A DNA stretch of 50,493 nt from Betaproteobacteria bacterium (lineage in GTDB: Bacteria > Pseudomonadota > Gammaproteobacteria > Burkholderiales > Burkholderiaceae), in the NCBI GenBank assembly GCA_009921765.1, contig RFXC01000005.1, positions 1-50,493 on the forward strand, written 5' to 3'. The stretch's first letter is position 1; every line of letters starts with the position of its first letter. Below, piece by piece: positions 16,355 through 26,589 of this stretch. A program made the translations under genes and the position numbers. A model generated the notes under the pieces. The model had not been told where the DNA came from. It saw only the letters and a program-made list of their open reading frames with translations, and searched no databases.

Positions 16355-16441
16355 GCCCAGATGGCGGAATTGGTAGACGCACTAGGTTCAGGTCCTAGCG
16401 GTGGCAACACTGTGGAGGTTCGAGTCCTCTTCTGGGCACCA
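16355..16441 (+). tRNA. tRNA-Leu (anticodon CAG)
   Basis: Acceptor stem GCCCAGA pairs with TCTGGGC. The anticodon stem CTAGG/CCTAG encloses the loop TTCAGGT, giving anticodon CAG, which reads CUG. A long variable arm ('CGGTGGCAACACTG' region) marks a class II tRNA such as Leu, and the T loop is TTCGAGT. The 3' CCA (16439-16441) is genome-encoded. It lies between rnr and the purA-side cluster, with its own promoter and terminator. Confidence 0.95.
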
Positions 16442-16446
16442 TTCTA

Positions 16447-16470
16447 AAGGTCGGCGCAGCCGGCCTTTTT
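16447..16470 (+). terminator. Rho-independent terminator of tRNA-Leu
   Basis: AAGGTCGGC-GCA-GCCGGCCTT forms a 9-bp stem (one G-T pair) with a 3-nt loop. The T run continues as TTTTTGTTTT. Confidence 0.85.
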
Positions 16471-16477
16471 GTTTTAT

Positions 16478-16523
16478 GTGCCCAGAAAGCAAAGCACCTG
16501 CGTGCTTTGCGTGAGGACTCGAA
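16478..16523. repeat. Inverted, split copy of the tRNA-Leu 3' end with an internal hairpin
   Basis: GTGCCCAGAA (16478-16487) and GAGGACTCGAA (16513-16523), read together, are the exact reverse complement of the last 21 nt of the tRNA up to the first C of CCA (16419-16439). They are separated by 25 nt (16488-16512) that contain a perfect 9-bp hairpin, GCAAAGCAC-CTGC-GTGCTTTGC. The copy lies 40 bp past the tRNA and just before the catabolic cassette. Confidence 0.8.
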
Positions 16524-16524
16524 A

Positions 16525-16546
16525 GGCCGGGCATGCAAGCCCGGCC
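16525..16546 (-). terminator. Likely terminator of the long minus-strand array
   Basis: Read on the minus strand: GGCCGGGC-TTGCAT-GCCCGGCC, an 8-bp GC-only stem followed by TTTC. It lies 33 bp after the last gene of the cassette. The T tract is short, so efficiency is uncertain. Confidence 0.5.
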
Positions 16547-16578
16547 GGGCCCGCGATACGTGGGCGAGTCCGAGACGT

Positions 16579-17358
16579 TCAGTGACGTTCCGCGAGCAGC
16601 CCGAAGCCGCTTAACGCATCACTGATGCCCGCACGCCGCAGGGCGAGCCAATAGGTCGCCACGTTGACCCCGATGAGCGGCCGCCCGAGGCGTGCCTCGA
16701 TCTGGGACGTCATGGCACTGACTGGCAGGTTGGTGCCCACATGAACAAAGGCTTCGATTCCCGGGGTATCGGCGAGGCGGTCAAAACCCGCCAGGATCTG
16801 CGAGGGCGTGAACTGTGCGACCGAAATCGGCCCCTTCGACTCGAGCCCGTGCGTGGCAAGCACCCGGTATCCGCACGCGGTGAAGAACTCTGCGATCAGC
16901 GCATCCGCCGGCGGCCAGTAAGGCGTGAGCACGCCGAGCGCCTGCGGATTGCCAATGGCTCGCAGACCTTCGAGCACCGCCACCGAAGGGGTGATGAACG
17001 GCACCCCGCCGCTCAGCGCCTCGAGTCGCTGCCGCTCGGCCTCGGCCCGGACCCGATCCCCCCGAAACGAATGAATGGAGTGACCATGCGCCACCGCATG
17101 CGGCTCACACTTCATGACCAGATCGAGCGCCTCCTCAAGACCGCCCCGCTCGGTTTCCAGCGCCTGCCGATACTCCTTCATGTCGTCATAAGGCCGGGGC
17201 GGCAGCAGCATACGGCTGACATGGTTGGTCACCCCCGGTGGACGCATCGACTCCATCTCGGGCTGCACAACGGTGTTGGTGGCCGGTACGATCACGCCGA
17301 TCTTCGCGCGGGTGGCAAGCGCGTCGAGACTGCTTCGTCCTGTTGAAGCACCGGTCAT
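16579..17358 (-). CDS. Asp/Glu racemase superfamily protein (maleate isomerase / arylmalonate decarboxylase-like), atypical active site
   Basis: Protein of 259 residues in the maleate cis-trans isomerase / arylmalonate decarboxylase branch. It has the N-terminal 'IGVIVPATNTVVQPEME' carboxylate-binding loop and 'LGVLTPYWPPADALIAEFF'. Family enzymes use two cysteines, one in a GYAC-type motif and one in an S-C-x-x-L/M motif. Here the first position reads AHGHS (His93) and the second reads HVGTNLPV (Gly208), so both catalytic cysteines are missing, although flanking residues align. It may catalyse a cysteine-independent reaction or bind a ligand only. It is the last gene after the monooxygenase and the Bug receptor, 5 bp from the latter, which suggests a shared catabolic route for an organic acid. 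Confidence 0.75.
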   Translation of the reverse strand: MTGASTGRSSLDALATRAKIGVIVPATNTVVQPEMESMRPPGVTNHVSRMLLPPRPYDDMKEYRQALETERGGLEEALDLVMKCEPHAVAHGHSIHSFRGDRVRAEAERQRLEALSGGVPFITPSVAVLEGLRAIGNPQALGVLTPYWPPADALIAEFFTACGYRVLATHGLESKGPISVAQFTPSQILAGFDRLADTPGIEAFVHVGTNLPVSAMTSQIEARLGRPLIGVNVATYWLALRRAGISDALSGFGLLAERH

Positions 17359-17363
17359 CAGGC

Positions 17364-18344
17364 TTACTCCATCTTGAGATTGGCAACCTTGGCAGCCTCA
17401 GCCCAGGTTTGCAGATCGGCGCGCAGCGTGGCCGCAAACTCGGCCGGGGTGCTGCCGATCGGATCAACGCCGATCTGCGCAAAGCGGGCACGCGCGCTCT
17501 CGCTAGCAACCACTTCACGGGTGAGCGACGCAGCGCGATCAACAATTGCCTGGGGCGTGCCAGCCGGCGCGAGCAGCCCATTCCAGGTGATGGTCTTGAA
17601 GCCTGCGAGCCCCGACTCTGAAATGGTGGGCACATTGGGCAACTGGGCCACGCGCTGTTCGCTCGAGACGCCGATCAGGCGGATCTGCCCGCCGCTCGCA
17701 TGCGGCACCAGTTCGGAAAAATTGCCGAAATACATCTGAACATTGCCAGCAAGGAGATCCACCACGGCCTGCGAACCGCCCTTGTAGCTCACGTGGGCCA
17801 TTTCGATGCCCGCCCGCTTTACGAACAACGCCCCTGACAGATGGGACACGCTGCCCGACCCACCCGACGCATAGTTGAACTTGCCGGGATTCTTGCGAAC
17901 GTAATCGATGAATTCCTGTACGTTCGTGGCGGGTACCGAGCGATGAATGCCCAACACGAAGGGGTTGCTGCCGATGTTGCTGATCGGAACGAAATCGCGA
18001 ATCGGGTCGAAGGTGACCTTGTTGATGACCGGAAGAATGGCCAGATTGGCCATCGCGCCAACCAGCAGCGTGTAGCCGTCAGGCGCCGACTTCGAGACAA
18101 AATCAATCGCAAGCCCGCCCCCCGCACCAACGCGGTTTTCCACCACGAAAGGCTGCCCCAGCGCTTGCGTGAAGCGTTCGGCGAGCAGTCGGGCGATGGA
18201 GTCGGTGTTGCCGCCTGCCGCGAACGGCACCACCACCTTCACGGCGCGATTGGGCCAGGCCGATTGGGCCCGAACAGGCAGGACCGACGATGCAGCGCCT
18301 GCGGCACCCAGGGCGAGCAGGGAGCGACGAATCACGTGAGCCAT
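17364..18344 (-). CDS. Tripartite tricarboxylate transporter (Bug-family) solute receptor
   Basis: Periplasmic binding protein of 326 residues. The signal peptide is about residues 1-26, with Ala-rich hydrophobic core and 'VRAQS' cleavage region. The mature protein begins 'WPNRAVKVVVPFAAGGNTDS', the hallmark of Bug receptors, and contains 'VENRVGAGGGLAIDFV', 'ASGGSGSVSHLSGALF' and 'AHVSYKGGSQAVVDLLAGNV'. These receptors bind carboxylates or related small molecules and are greatly expanded in Burkholderiales; most lack an adjacent transporter, as here. Sitting between a flavin monooxygenase and a racemase-like gene, it probably captures the substrate or an intermediate of that pathway. Confidence 0.92.
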   Translation of the reverse strand: MAHVIRRSLLALGAAGAASSVLPVRAQSAWPNRAVKVVVPFAAGGNTDSIARLLAERFTQALGQPFVVENRVGAGGGLAIDFVSKSAPDGYTLLVGAMANLAILPVINKVTFDPIRDFVPISNIGSNPFVLGIHRSVPATNVQEFIDYVRKNPGKFNYASGGSGSVSHLSGALFVKRAGIEMAHVSYKGGSQAVVDLLAGNVQMYFGNFSELVPHASGGQIRLIGVSSEQRVAQLPNVPTISESGLAGFKTITWNGLLAPAGTPQAIVDRAASLTREVVASESARARFAQIGVDPIGSTPAEFAATLRADLQTWAEAAKVANLKME

Positions 18345-18374
18345 CAGAAACCTCCGGTGCCTCCGGCGCGGCGA

Positions 18375-19595
18375 TCAATCAATCGTTGCCGCGCGGCGGA
18401 TGCTGTTGATCATGGAAGAGTTCAAGAGGTAATCGCGCGCCTTCACCGGATCTGCGCAAGTTGACTGAAGCATCCGGATTCGCTGCGCACGCTCGGCGGG
18501 ATCCTTGACCTCGAGGTTCTGCTTGTTGCGCACCGACAGCGTCTGCACATACTCGACGTTGACCGTATGACGCTGACGATGATAGCGATCAAGCAGCGCT
18601 TGATCCTCAGCGCCTGAGACAACCGCTGCCAGCATCTCGCCCAACGCCAGGGCATCGTGAATGCCACTGTTGAGGCCGAACCCGCCGAGCGGATTATTGA
18701 CGTGCGCCGCATCGCCTGCGAGCAGAACCCGATGCTTGCGCATGGTCACTGCAACCCGCTGGTGAACGCTGTAGATGCTCTGGTGCACCAACGGATATTC
18801 CACCGAATCGTCGTGCCCGGTCAGCCTGCGGATGCAGTGCTGCGCATACGGCCCGGCAAGCACAGACTCGTCAGTGGCATCGGCGCCGACAGGCAAGGTC
18901 ATGCGCCAGAGCCCTGGCGGCCCCTCATCCGGCATCTTGAAGACCGCGCACCACTGCACCGGATCACTGATGTAGGCGTTTTCTCGAAAACCATGAAGGG
19001 CAAAATCGTGACGGGTACTGATGACGCTGTATCGCTCGGGCCAGGTGTAGCCCGCAAACTCGATGTCGGCACTCTTTCGAACCTGACTGCGGCCGCCGTC
19101 AGCCCCCACCAACCAGTCGGCACGGATCGACACCCGGCCTGTATCGGTCACCAGGTTCGCTTCGACATGATCGGTGTGCTGCGCCATGCTCTCGAACCGA
19201 TGGCCAAACAGCACCTGCGCATGCGGATACTGCTGCAGCAGGCGGTAGATGATGGGCGTGAGCCGGTGCTGCTCGAGGTGCAGACGAAACGGGTAGGGCG
19301 TGTCGTCCTTGAGCAGCGACAGGTCCCACTCAGCCACCATGCCATGCGCCAGGTCCCAGGACTGCCAGCGCGGCACCTTGATCCCCAGTTCGAGCATCGG
19401 CGCAGCCACCCCGACCTTCTCGAGCATCTCGATGGTGGGCGGATGGAACGTGCCGGCGCGCAGGTCATGAGTAAGACCAGGCTCTGCCTCCGCCACGATG
19501 CAACCCACACCCATTCGTGCGAGTTGCAGCGCCACCAGCAAACCGACCGGGCCTGCGCCGGCAATCAAGACCGGCGCATGAATCGTGGACGCCAT
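18375..19595 (-). CDS. FAD-dependent aromatic monooxygenase (PHBH family)
   Basis: Class A flavoprotein hydroxylase of 406 residues. The dinucleotide fold 'VLIAGAGPVGLLVALQLARM' is at the N-terminus, the DG motif is 'DWLVGADGGRSQVRKSA' and the GD motif 'VLLAGDAAHVNNPLGGFGLN' is complete. Such enzymes hydroxylate aromatic or heteroaromatic acids using NAD(P)H and O2; the substrate cannot be deduced. It starts only 6 bp after the phosphoribosyltransferase stop, so it is probably transcribed from the purine operon, and leads a three-gene cassette with the Bug receptor and racemase-like protein. Together they suggest breakdown of an aromatic carboxylate (inference). Confidence 0.88.
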   Translation of the reverse strand: MASTIHAPVLIAGAGPVGLLVALQLARMGVGCIVAEAEPGLTHDLRAGTFHPPTIEMLEKVGVAAPMLELGIKVPRWQSWDLAHGMVAEWDLSLLKDDTPYPFRLHLEQHRLTPIIYRLLQQYPHAQVLFGHRFESMAQHTDHVEANLVTDTGRVSIRADWLVGADGGRSQVRKSADIEFAGYTWPERYSVISTRHDFALHGFRENAYISDPVQWCAVFKMPDEGPPGLWRMTLPVGADATDESVLAGPYAQHCIRRLTGHDDSVEYPLVHQSIYSVHQRVAVTMRKHRVLLAGDAAHVNNPLGGFGLNSGIHDALALGEMLAAVVSGAEDQALLDRYHRQRHTVNVEYVQTLSVRNKQNLEVKDPAERAQRIRMLQSTCADPVKARDYLLNSSMINSIRRAATID

Positions 19596-19601
19596 CTTCT
19601 G

Positions 19602-20108
19602 TCAGCCCCACCGCGCTTTCAGGTCGTTCGGGCTCATGTGGTCATATTCTTCAAACGGCTGGTGAATCCAGGGATTACTCGGCAGATGCTCGATGTAATA
19701 GTCGGGCTCGGCCACCGAGGCACCCTTTCGCCAGAGCACCGCACTGCGGATTTCTTCAACGTCGGGACGGTTCGCGCGGAGGTGCGGAATCACCTCGACG
19801 AGCGTTGCGCCGCTATCGACCAGATCGTCAACCAGCAACCAGCGACCTGACGGCATGGGCGCAGCGCTGCTGATGTGGTCGGCGATCAGCAGACGGCTTT
19901 GGGTAGTTCCTGCATTCTCGCGGTAGGAACTGGTGAACAGCACACCCAGCGGTTTGTCGAAGAGCCGCGACATGACGTCACCCACCCGGAGGCCGCCGCG
20001 GGCAAGACACAAAATGGCGTCAAACGTCCACCCCGATTCCCAGACCTTGAGCGCAAGCTTTTCGATCAGTCGGTTGTATTCGTCCCAGGACACATAGAGG
20101 TCTTTCAT
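19602..20108 (-). CDS. Purine phosphoribosyltransferase family protein
   Basis: Phosphoribosyltransferase of 168 residues. The PRPP-binding motif is 'WLLVDDLVDSGATLVEVI', and 'FDAILCLARGGLRVGDVMS' forms the pyrophosphate-binding loop. It resembles xanthine/hypoxanthine salvage enzymes and lies directly downstream of purA, a placement common in Burkholderiales that fits purine salvage. ATG 20108 is preferred over the TTG codon just before it. Base specificity is uncertain. Confidence 0.85.
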   Translation of the reverse strand: MKDLYVSWDEYNRLIEKLALKVWESGWTFDAILCLARGGLRVGDVMSRLFDKPLGVLFTSSYRENAGTTQSRLLIADHISSAAPMPSGRWLLVDDLVDSGATLVEVIPHLRANRPDVEEIRSAVLWRKGASVAEPDYYIEHLPSNPWIHQPFEEYDHMSPNDLKARWG

Positions 20109-20129
20109 CAATCGCTCCGAAAGGTCAGT

Positions 20130-22644
<2,515 letters not shown>

Positions 22645-22694
22645 GGTCACCGGGGCCAGGTTGTAGACAGGCGGTTGTAAACGGGCAAAACCCG

Positions 22695-22886
22695 CTATTT
22701 TAGTTCAGAAAACCCGATGAGCGCGAGGCCAATGACTGTGGCGATCATTCCCATGAACCGGATCTGACCGTCCCGCATGGCTGCCACCCGCACGAAGAAT
22801 GTTCGCCAACTGCCAGGAGCGAGCAGTGGCAGGAGGCCCTCGAGAACCAGGACCAATCCCAGGACAAGCGGCCAGAGATCGGTCAT
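22695..22886 (-). CDS. DUF2065 (YjeT-like) small inner-membrane protein
   Basis: Protein of 63 residues with two transmembrane helices ('LWPLVLGLVLVLEGLLPLLA' and 'MGMIATVIGLALIGF') separated by 'PGSWRTFFVRVAAMRDGQIR'. This is the YjeT/DUF2065 pattern, found downstream of hflC in both E. coli and Betaproteobacteria. The start is ATG 22886, 4 bp after the hflC stop; a longer in-frame extension would overlap hflC and is rejected. Function unknown; linkage to hflKC suggests a membrane-quality-control role. Confidence 0.85.
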   Translation of the reverse strand: MTDLWPLVLGLVLVLEGLLPLLAPGSWRTFFVRVAAMRDGQIRFMGMIATVIGLALIGFSELK

Positions 22887-22890
22887 CAAA

Positions 22891-23775
22891 TCAGCGCGCA
22901 GGGCGCGGCGGCGTGGGACTGCGCAGGTAGCGGAAGAAGTCGGAGGAGGGGTCGAGCACCAGCACATCGCTGCGCGAGCGGAAGGTGGCGCGATACGCCT
23001 CGAGGCTACGGTAAAAATCGGCGAATTCCGGGTTCTGTCCGAAGGCCTCCGCATAGATGGCGGACGCCCGGGCATCGCCCTCCCCCTTGACGCGCTGGGC
23101 GTCGCGATAGGCCTCGGCAAGGATGACCTCACGCTGACGCTCGGCATCGGCTCGCACCTTGTCCGATTCCGCCGAACCTGTGGCACGGCGTTCGTTGGCT
23201 ACGCGCTTGCGCTCAGACTGCATGCGATCAAATACCCGCACCTGAACCTCAGGGGCAAAATCGACGCGCTTGAGACCCACATCGATGATGCGAACGCCGA
23301 TTTGCTGAGAGTCTTCGTCAACCTTCTGGCGAACCGCTTCAGTGATCTTGTCGCGCTCGCCCGAAATGATGTCGGAGACGGTGCGTTTGGCGATTTCGTT
23401 ATTCAGCGCATCACGCAGGCTCCGCGAAATGCGGTCTGCCGCAACGCCCTGGCTGCCCTGCACCGAGCGGATAAAACTCTTTGGCTCGACGATTTGCCAC
23501 TTGATGAAGGTATCGATCTGCAGGTTGAGCTTTTCGGAGGTGATGAACCGGTCGACCTCAGCGGTGTCGAGCGTAAGAATGCGCTTGTCAAAGTACACCA
23601 CGTTCTGGAAAGGTGGCGGCCACTTGAAGTGCAGACCCGGCTTGTCGATGACATGGCGGATCTCACCCAGCGAATACACGACAGCGTACTGCCGCTGATC
23701 GACGACGAACACAGCCGACAGCAGCACCGCGAGCAACAGGGCGACGGCCAGAAGAGCAGGAATGATTCGATGCAT
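22891..23775 (-). CDS. hflC: HflC, modulator of FtsH protease
   Basis: SPFH/prohibitin-family inner-membrane protein of 294 residues that assembles with HflK into a large complex around FtsH and restrains its access to membrane substrates. An N-terminal signal-anchor ('LLAVALLLAVLLSAVFVV') is followed by 'VVDQRQYAVVYSLGEIRHV' and the long charged helix 'ERRATGSAESDKVRADAERQ'. It starts 17 bp after hflK. The second FtsH in this window is encoded far away, so it is unclear whether HflKC acts on it. Confidence 0.96.
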   Translation of the reverse strand: MHRIIPALLAVALLLAVLLSAVFVVDQRQYAVVYSLGEIRHVIDKPGLHFKWPPPFQNVVYFDKRILTLDTAEVDRFITSEKLNLQIDTFIKWQIVEPKSFIRSVQGSQGVAADRISRSLRDALNNEIAKRTVSDIISGERDKITEAVRQKVDEDSQQIGVRIIDVGLKRVDFAPEVQVRVFDRMQSERKRVANERRATGSAESDKVRADAERQREVILAEAYRDAQRVKGEGDARASAIYAEAFGQNPEFADFYRSLEAYRATFRSRSDVLVLDPSSDFFRYLRSPTPPRPAR

Positions 23776-23792
23776 GGTTGTGGGCTCCCGGT

Positions 23793-25055
23793 TCAGCGCG
23801 AATCGCGGTCACGGCCGCGGATGCCGTCCGAACGCGGCGACGGCGGCGGGGGCGCACTGACCGGTGCGGGCGAGTCACTTCCGCCCGCGGGCCGGCCTGA
23901 ACTCTGGGCATCGGCGGCACCGATCTGCTGCATCAACCGGTCGAGCGGCAGATAGAGCAGATTGTTGCCTGCCTTGGAATCGATATAGATCTTGCTGGTG
24001 CTGGTGAGCACCTGTTGCATCATTTCGGTGTACATGCGGTCACGGGTCACCTGTGGTGCCTTGCTGTACTCCGTCAGCACTTGCCGGAAGCGCGCTGCAT
24101 CGCCCTGCGCCGTGGCGATCAGGCGTTGACGGTAACCCTCGGCCTCTTCGCCCAGCCGTGCCGCCGCCCCCCCCGCCTTCGGGATGATGTCGTTCGCGTA
24201 GGCACGCCCCTCATTGATCAGGCGCTCGCGATCCTGGGCCGCCTTGTTGGCGTCTTCAAACGCGTCCTGTACCTGATCAGGTGGCTGAGCCTGCTGGATG
24301 GTGACATCCACCAGGGTGATGCCAGATGTGTAGCGATCGAGCAGTGCCTGGGCACGCTGCCGTGCGTCTTTGGCAACCTGTTCTTTTTCCTCGTAGAGCA
24401 CCTGATCGATGGTGCGCCGACCCACGACCTCGCGCATGGCGGTTTCAGCCGCCTGCCGCACCGCGTCTTCGGACACGCCGCCAAAATTGTTGTTGAAGAG
24501 AAAAGCCCGAACATCGCCGATGCGGTACTGCAGGGCAAACTGGATATCGACGATCGACTGATCGTTGGTGAGCATCAGGGATTCGCGAAGCGTTTTGTTT
24601 CGCACGGTGTTCCGGTAGCCGACCTCAACCTGACGCAGTTGCTGGGCATTGACCAGTTCGTGCGCCTCCACCGGCGTCGGCCAGCGCCAGGTAAAACCTG
24701 CGCGCTCTTCGAGATGGCGGAATTCCCCGAACCGCATGATCGCGGCCTGGTTGCCCTCGGGCACGATATAAAACCCGCTGCCTAGCCAGAGCACAGCACC
24801 GATCACCAGAATGGCGATCAACCCGACACCCGTACCACGCCCAGATCCCGATGGCGACGACGATCCGTCGCCTGGAGGCGGCGCGCCGCCGCCCGCCTTG
24901 CGGAACAGACCGTTGATCCGGCGGTTGAAGTCGCGCCAGAGTTCATCGAGATCGGGGGGCCCATCACCACGCTGTGGCGGGGGCTTCGGGTCGCCGCCGC
25001 TGCCGCGGCCCCAGCCGGAATCGTTGAGCGAAAAAATTCGAAAGAGCTTGGGCAT
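23793..25055 (-). CDS. hflK: HflK, modulator of FtsH protease
   Basis: SPFH-domain partner of HflC. The N-terminal cytoplasmic region is rich in Gly, Pro and Asp ('GDPKPPPQRGDGPPDLDELW'), followed by one membrane segment ('VGLIAILVIGAVLWLGSGFY') and the prohibitin domain ('IVPEGNQAAIMRFGEFRHLE'). The C-terminal tail is rich in Pro, Ser and Gly. ATG 25055 is preferred over the TTG two codons upstream; it lies 2 bp after the hflX stop. It forms part of the hfq-hflX-hflK-hflC operon. Confidence 0.96.
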   Translation of the reverse strand: MPKLFRIFSLNDSGWGRGSGGDPKPPPQRGDGPPDLDELWRDFNRRINGLFRKAGGGAPPPGDGSSSPSGSGRGTGVGLIAILVIGAVLWLGSGFYIVPEGNQAAIMRFGEFRHLEERAGFTWRWPTPVEAHELVNAQQLRQVEVGYRNTVRNKTLRESLMLTNDQSIVDIQFALQYRIGDVRAFLFNNNFGGVSEDAVRQAAETAMREVVGRRTIDQVLYEEKEQVAKDARQRAQALLDRYTSGITLVDVTIQQAQPPDQVQDAFEDANKAAQDRERLINEGRAYANDIIPKAGGAAARLGEEAEGYRQRLIATAQGDAARFRQVLTEYSKAPQVTRDRMYTEMMQQVLTSTSKIYIDSKAGNNLLYLPLDRLMQQIGAADAQSSGRPAGGSDSPAPVSAPPPPSPRSDGIRGRDRDSR

Positions 25056-25057
25056 GA

Positions 25058-26179
25058 TCAATGGGAGGGGGTTTCCGTAACCGCTTGGCGGCCGGCGGAC
25101 CGGTCGAGCCAGGACTGATGGTGCGTCATGATGAGTTGCCGAAGATCGGACAATCCGGCGCCCGTCAGCGCGCTTACCGCAACCTCGAAGATGCTACCAC
25201 AGGGGTGCGGCGACGCACCGGGAGCACGTCCGCTTGCATCAATCTTGTTGTAGACGAGCAGTTGCGGCACGCTGTCTGCACCGATCTCGCGCAACACGCG
25301 ATCAACCGCCGCAATCTGTTCATCACGATCGGGCGCAGAGGAATCGACCACATGCAGCAGCAAATCCGCGTCGGCGGTTTCCTCCAGGGTGGCCGTGAAA
25401 GCCTCCACAAGTTGGTGAGGCAGATTGCGGACAAATCCCACGGTGTCGGAAATGACAAGATGGACGCCGGGGGACCACTGCAACCGCCGGGTCAAGGTGT
25501 CCAGGGTCGCAAACAGCTGGTCGGCGGCAAGTGTCTGGGCCCCCGTCAGTGCGTTGAACAACGTTGATTTTCCAGCATTGGTATAGCCGACAAGCGAAAT
25601 CGAGAACGCCGGCCGGCGATCGCGCGCGCGCTTTCGCGTGCGACGCTGGCGGCGCAACTGCTCAAGCTGCTCCCTCAGTCGCCTCACCTTCACGCCGAGC
25701 ATGCGCCGGTCGAGTTCGAGCTGGGTTTCACCCGGCCCGCCACGCACACCAATGCCGCCTCGCTGTCTTTCCAGGTGGGTCCACCCTCGGACCAGGCGCG
25801 CGGACAGATGTTCAAGCCGAGCGAGTTCCACCTGAAGCTTGCCTTCGTGACTGCGCGCCCGGCGCGCGAAAATGTCGAGGATCAGCTCCGTCCGGTCGAG
25901 TACCGGGCAGTCCCACAGCCGGCTGAGGTTTCGCTGCTGAACGGGCGAGAGTTCCTGATTGAAGATCGCAACCGCTGCGCCCAATTCTTTTACCCGCGCA
26001 CCGATCTCTTCGGCCTTGCCTGCGCCCACGAATAGGCCGGCATCCGGGCGGTCACGCCGGGCCTGCACGCGCTCGATCACGTCATACCCTGCCGACACCG
26101 CGAGCGCGCTCAGTTCCTCCAACGCGTTGGCGTCTGGCCGCTCGCGCCCCAGCGCAACCGATACCAGCAGGCAGCGCAC
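25058..26179 (-). CDS. hflX: GTPase HflX (ribosome-splitting factor)
   Basis: OBG-family GTPase of 373 residues that binds the 50S subunit and splits stalled ribosomes, notably in heat stress. The N-terminal domain has 'AGYDVIERVQARRDRPDAGL', 'GKAEEIGARV' and the glycine-rich 'QRGGIGVRGGPGETQLELDR'. G1 is 'GYTNAGKSTLFNALTG', G3 'DTVGFVRNLPHQLVEAF' and G4 'YNKID'. The length is at the short end for the family, as is usual in Betaproteobacteria. It starts 20 bp after hfq. Confidence 0.96.
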   Translation of the reverse strand: MRCLLVSVALGRERPDANALEELSALAVSAGYDVIERVQARRDRPDAGLFVGAGKAEEIGARVKELGAAVAIFNQELSPVQQRNLSRLWDCPVLDRTELILDIFARRARSHEGKLQVELARLEHLSARLVRGWTHLERQRGGIGVRGGPGETQLELDRRMLGVKVRRLREQLEQLRRQRRTRKRARDRRPAFSISLVGYTNAGKSTLFNALTGAQTLAADQLFATLDTLTRRLQWSPGVHLVISDTVGFVRNLPHQLVEAFTATLEETADADLLLHVVDSSAPDRDEQIAAVDRVLREIGADSVPQLLVYNKIDASGRAPGASPHPCGSIFEVAVSALTGAGLSDLRQLIMTHHQSWLDRSAGRQAVTETPSH

Positions 26180-26199
26180 CGCCTCAGGCGAGGTCGAAC

Positions 26200-26436
26200 T
26201 CAGTTTTCGGTGCTCTCGTGCGAGTAGTTGACCGCACGCCCCGGCACGACAGTAGAGATTGCGTGCTTATAGACCATCTGGGTGACGGTGTTCCGCAGGA
26301 GCACGACGTATTGATCGAACGATTCGATCTGCCCTTGCAGCTTGATGCCATTCACCAAATAGATGGAAACCGGTACATGCTCCTTGCGGAGCAGATTGAG
26401 GAACGGGTCTTGTAGTTGTTGCCCTTTGTTGCTCAT
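26200..26436 (-). CDS. hfq: RNA chaperone Hfq
   Basis: Sm-like protein of 78 residues that forms hexamers and pairs small RNAs with mRNAs. Sm1 is '[20 protein letters not shown]' and Sm2 '[19 protein letters not shown]', with the proximal-face 'YKHA' motif. The C-terminal tail is short ('[11 protein letters not shown]'), as in other Betaproteobacteria. The 153 bp between der and hfq (26437-26589) hold no other gene and probably include the hfq promoter; no strong -35/-10 pair was recognised there. Confidence 0.97.
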   Translation of the reverse strand: MSNKGQQLQDPFLNLLRKEHVPVSIYLVNGIKLQGQIESFDQYVVLLRNTVTQMVYKHAISTVVPGRAVNYSHESTEN

Positions 26437-26589
26437 GATGGCCTGGCCTGTAGTTGTAGTAGGAAAGAGGAAAGACTTGCCGAAATGTAGCCGAAAAAGC
26501 CTCGTCGTGCCCCGCTGCCCCCGAGCCCGACCGGGCGGCGTGATCGCCCGCGCCTGGCACCGAGGCCAATGCCTGCGAGCAGCGTCCGA

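Noticed and set aside
16486..16512. GCAAAGCAC hairpin as a second tRNA terminator
   Set aside because: It has no T run on either strand, and a better terminator lies directly after the tRNA.
18657..19850. Plus-strand frame of 397 codons opposite the monooxygenase
   Set aside because: No conserved motif, and it crosses the monooxygenase-phosphoribosyltransferase boundary antisense to both genes.
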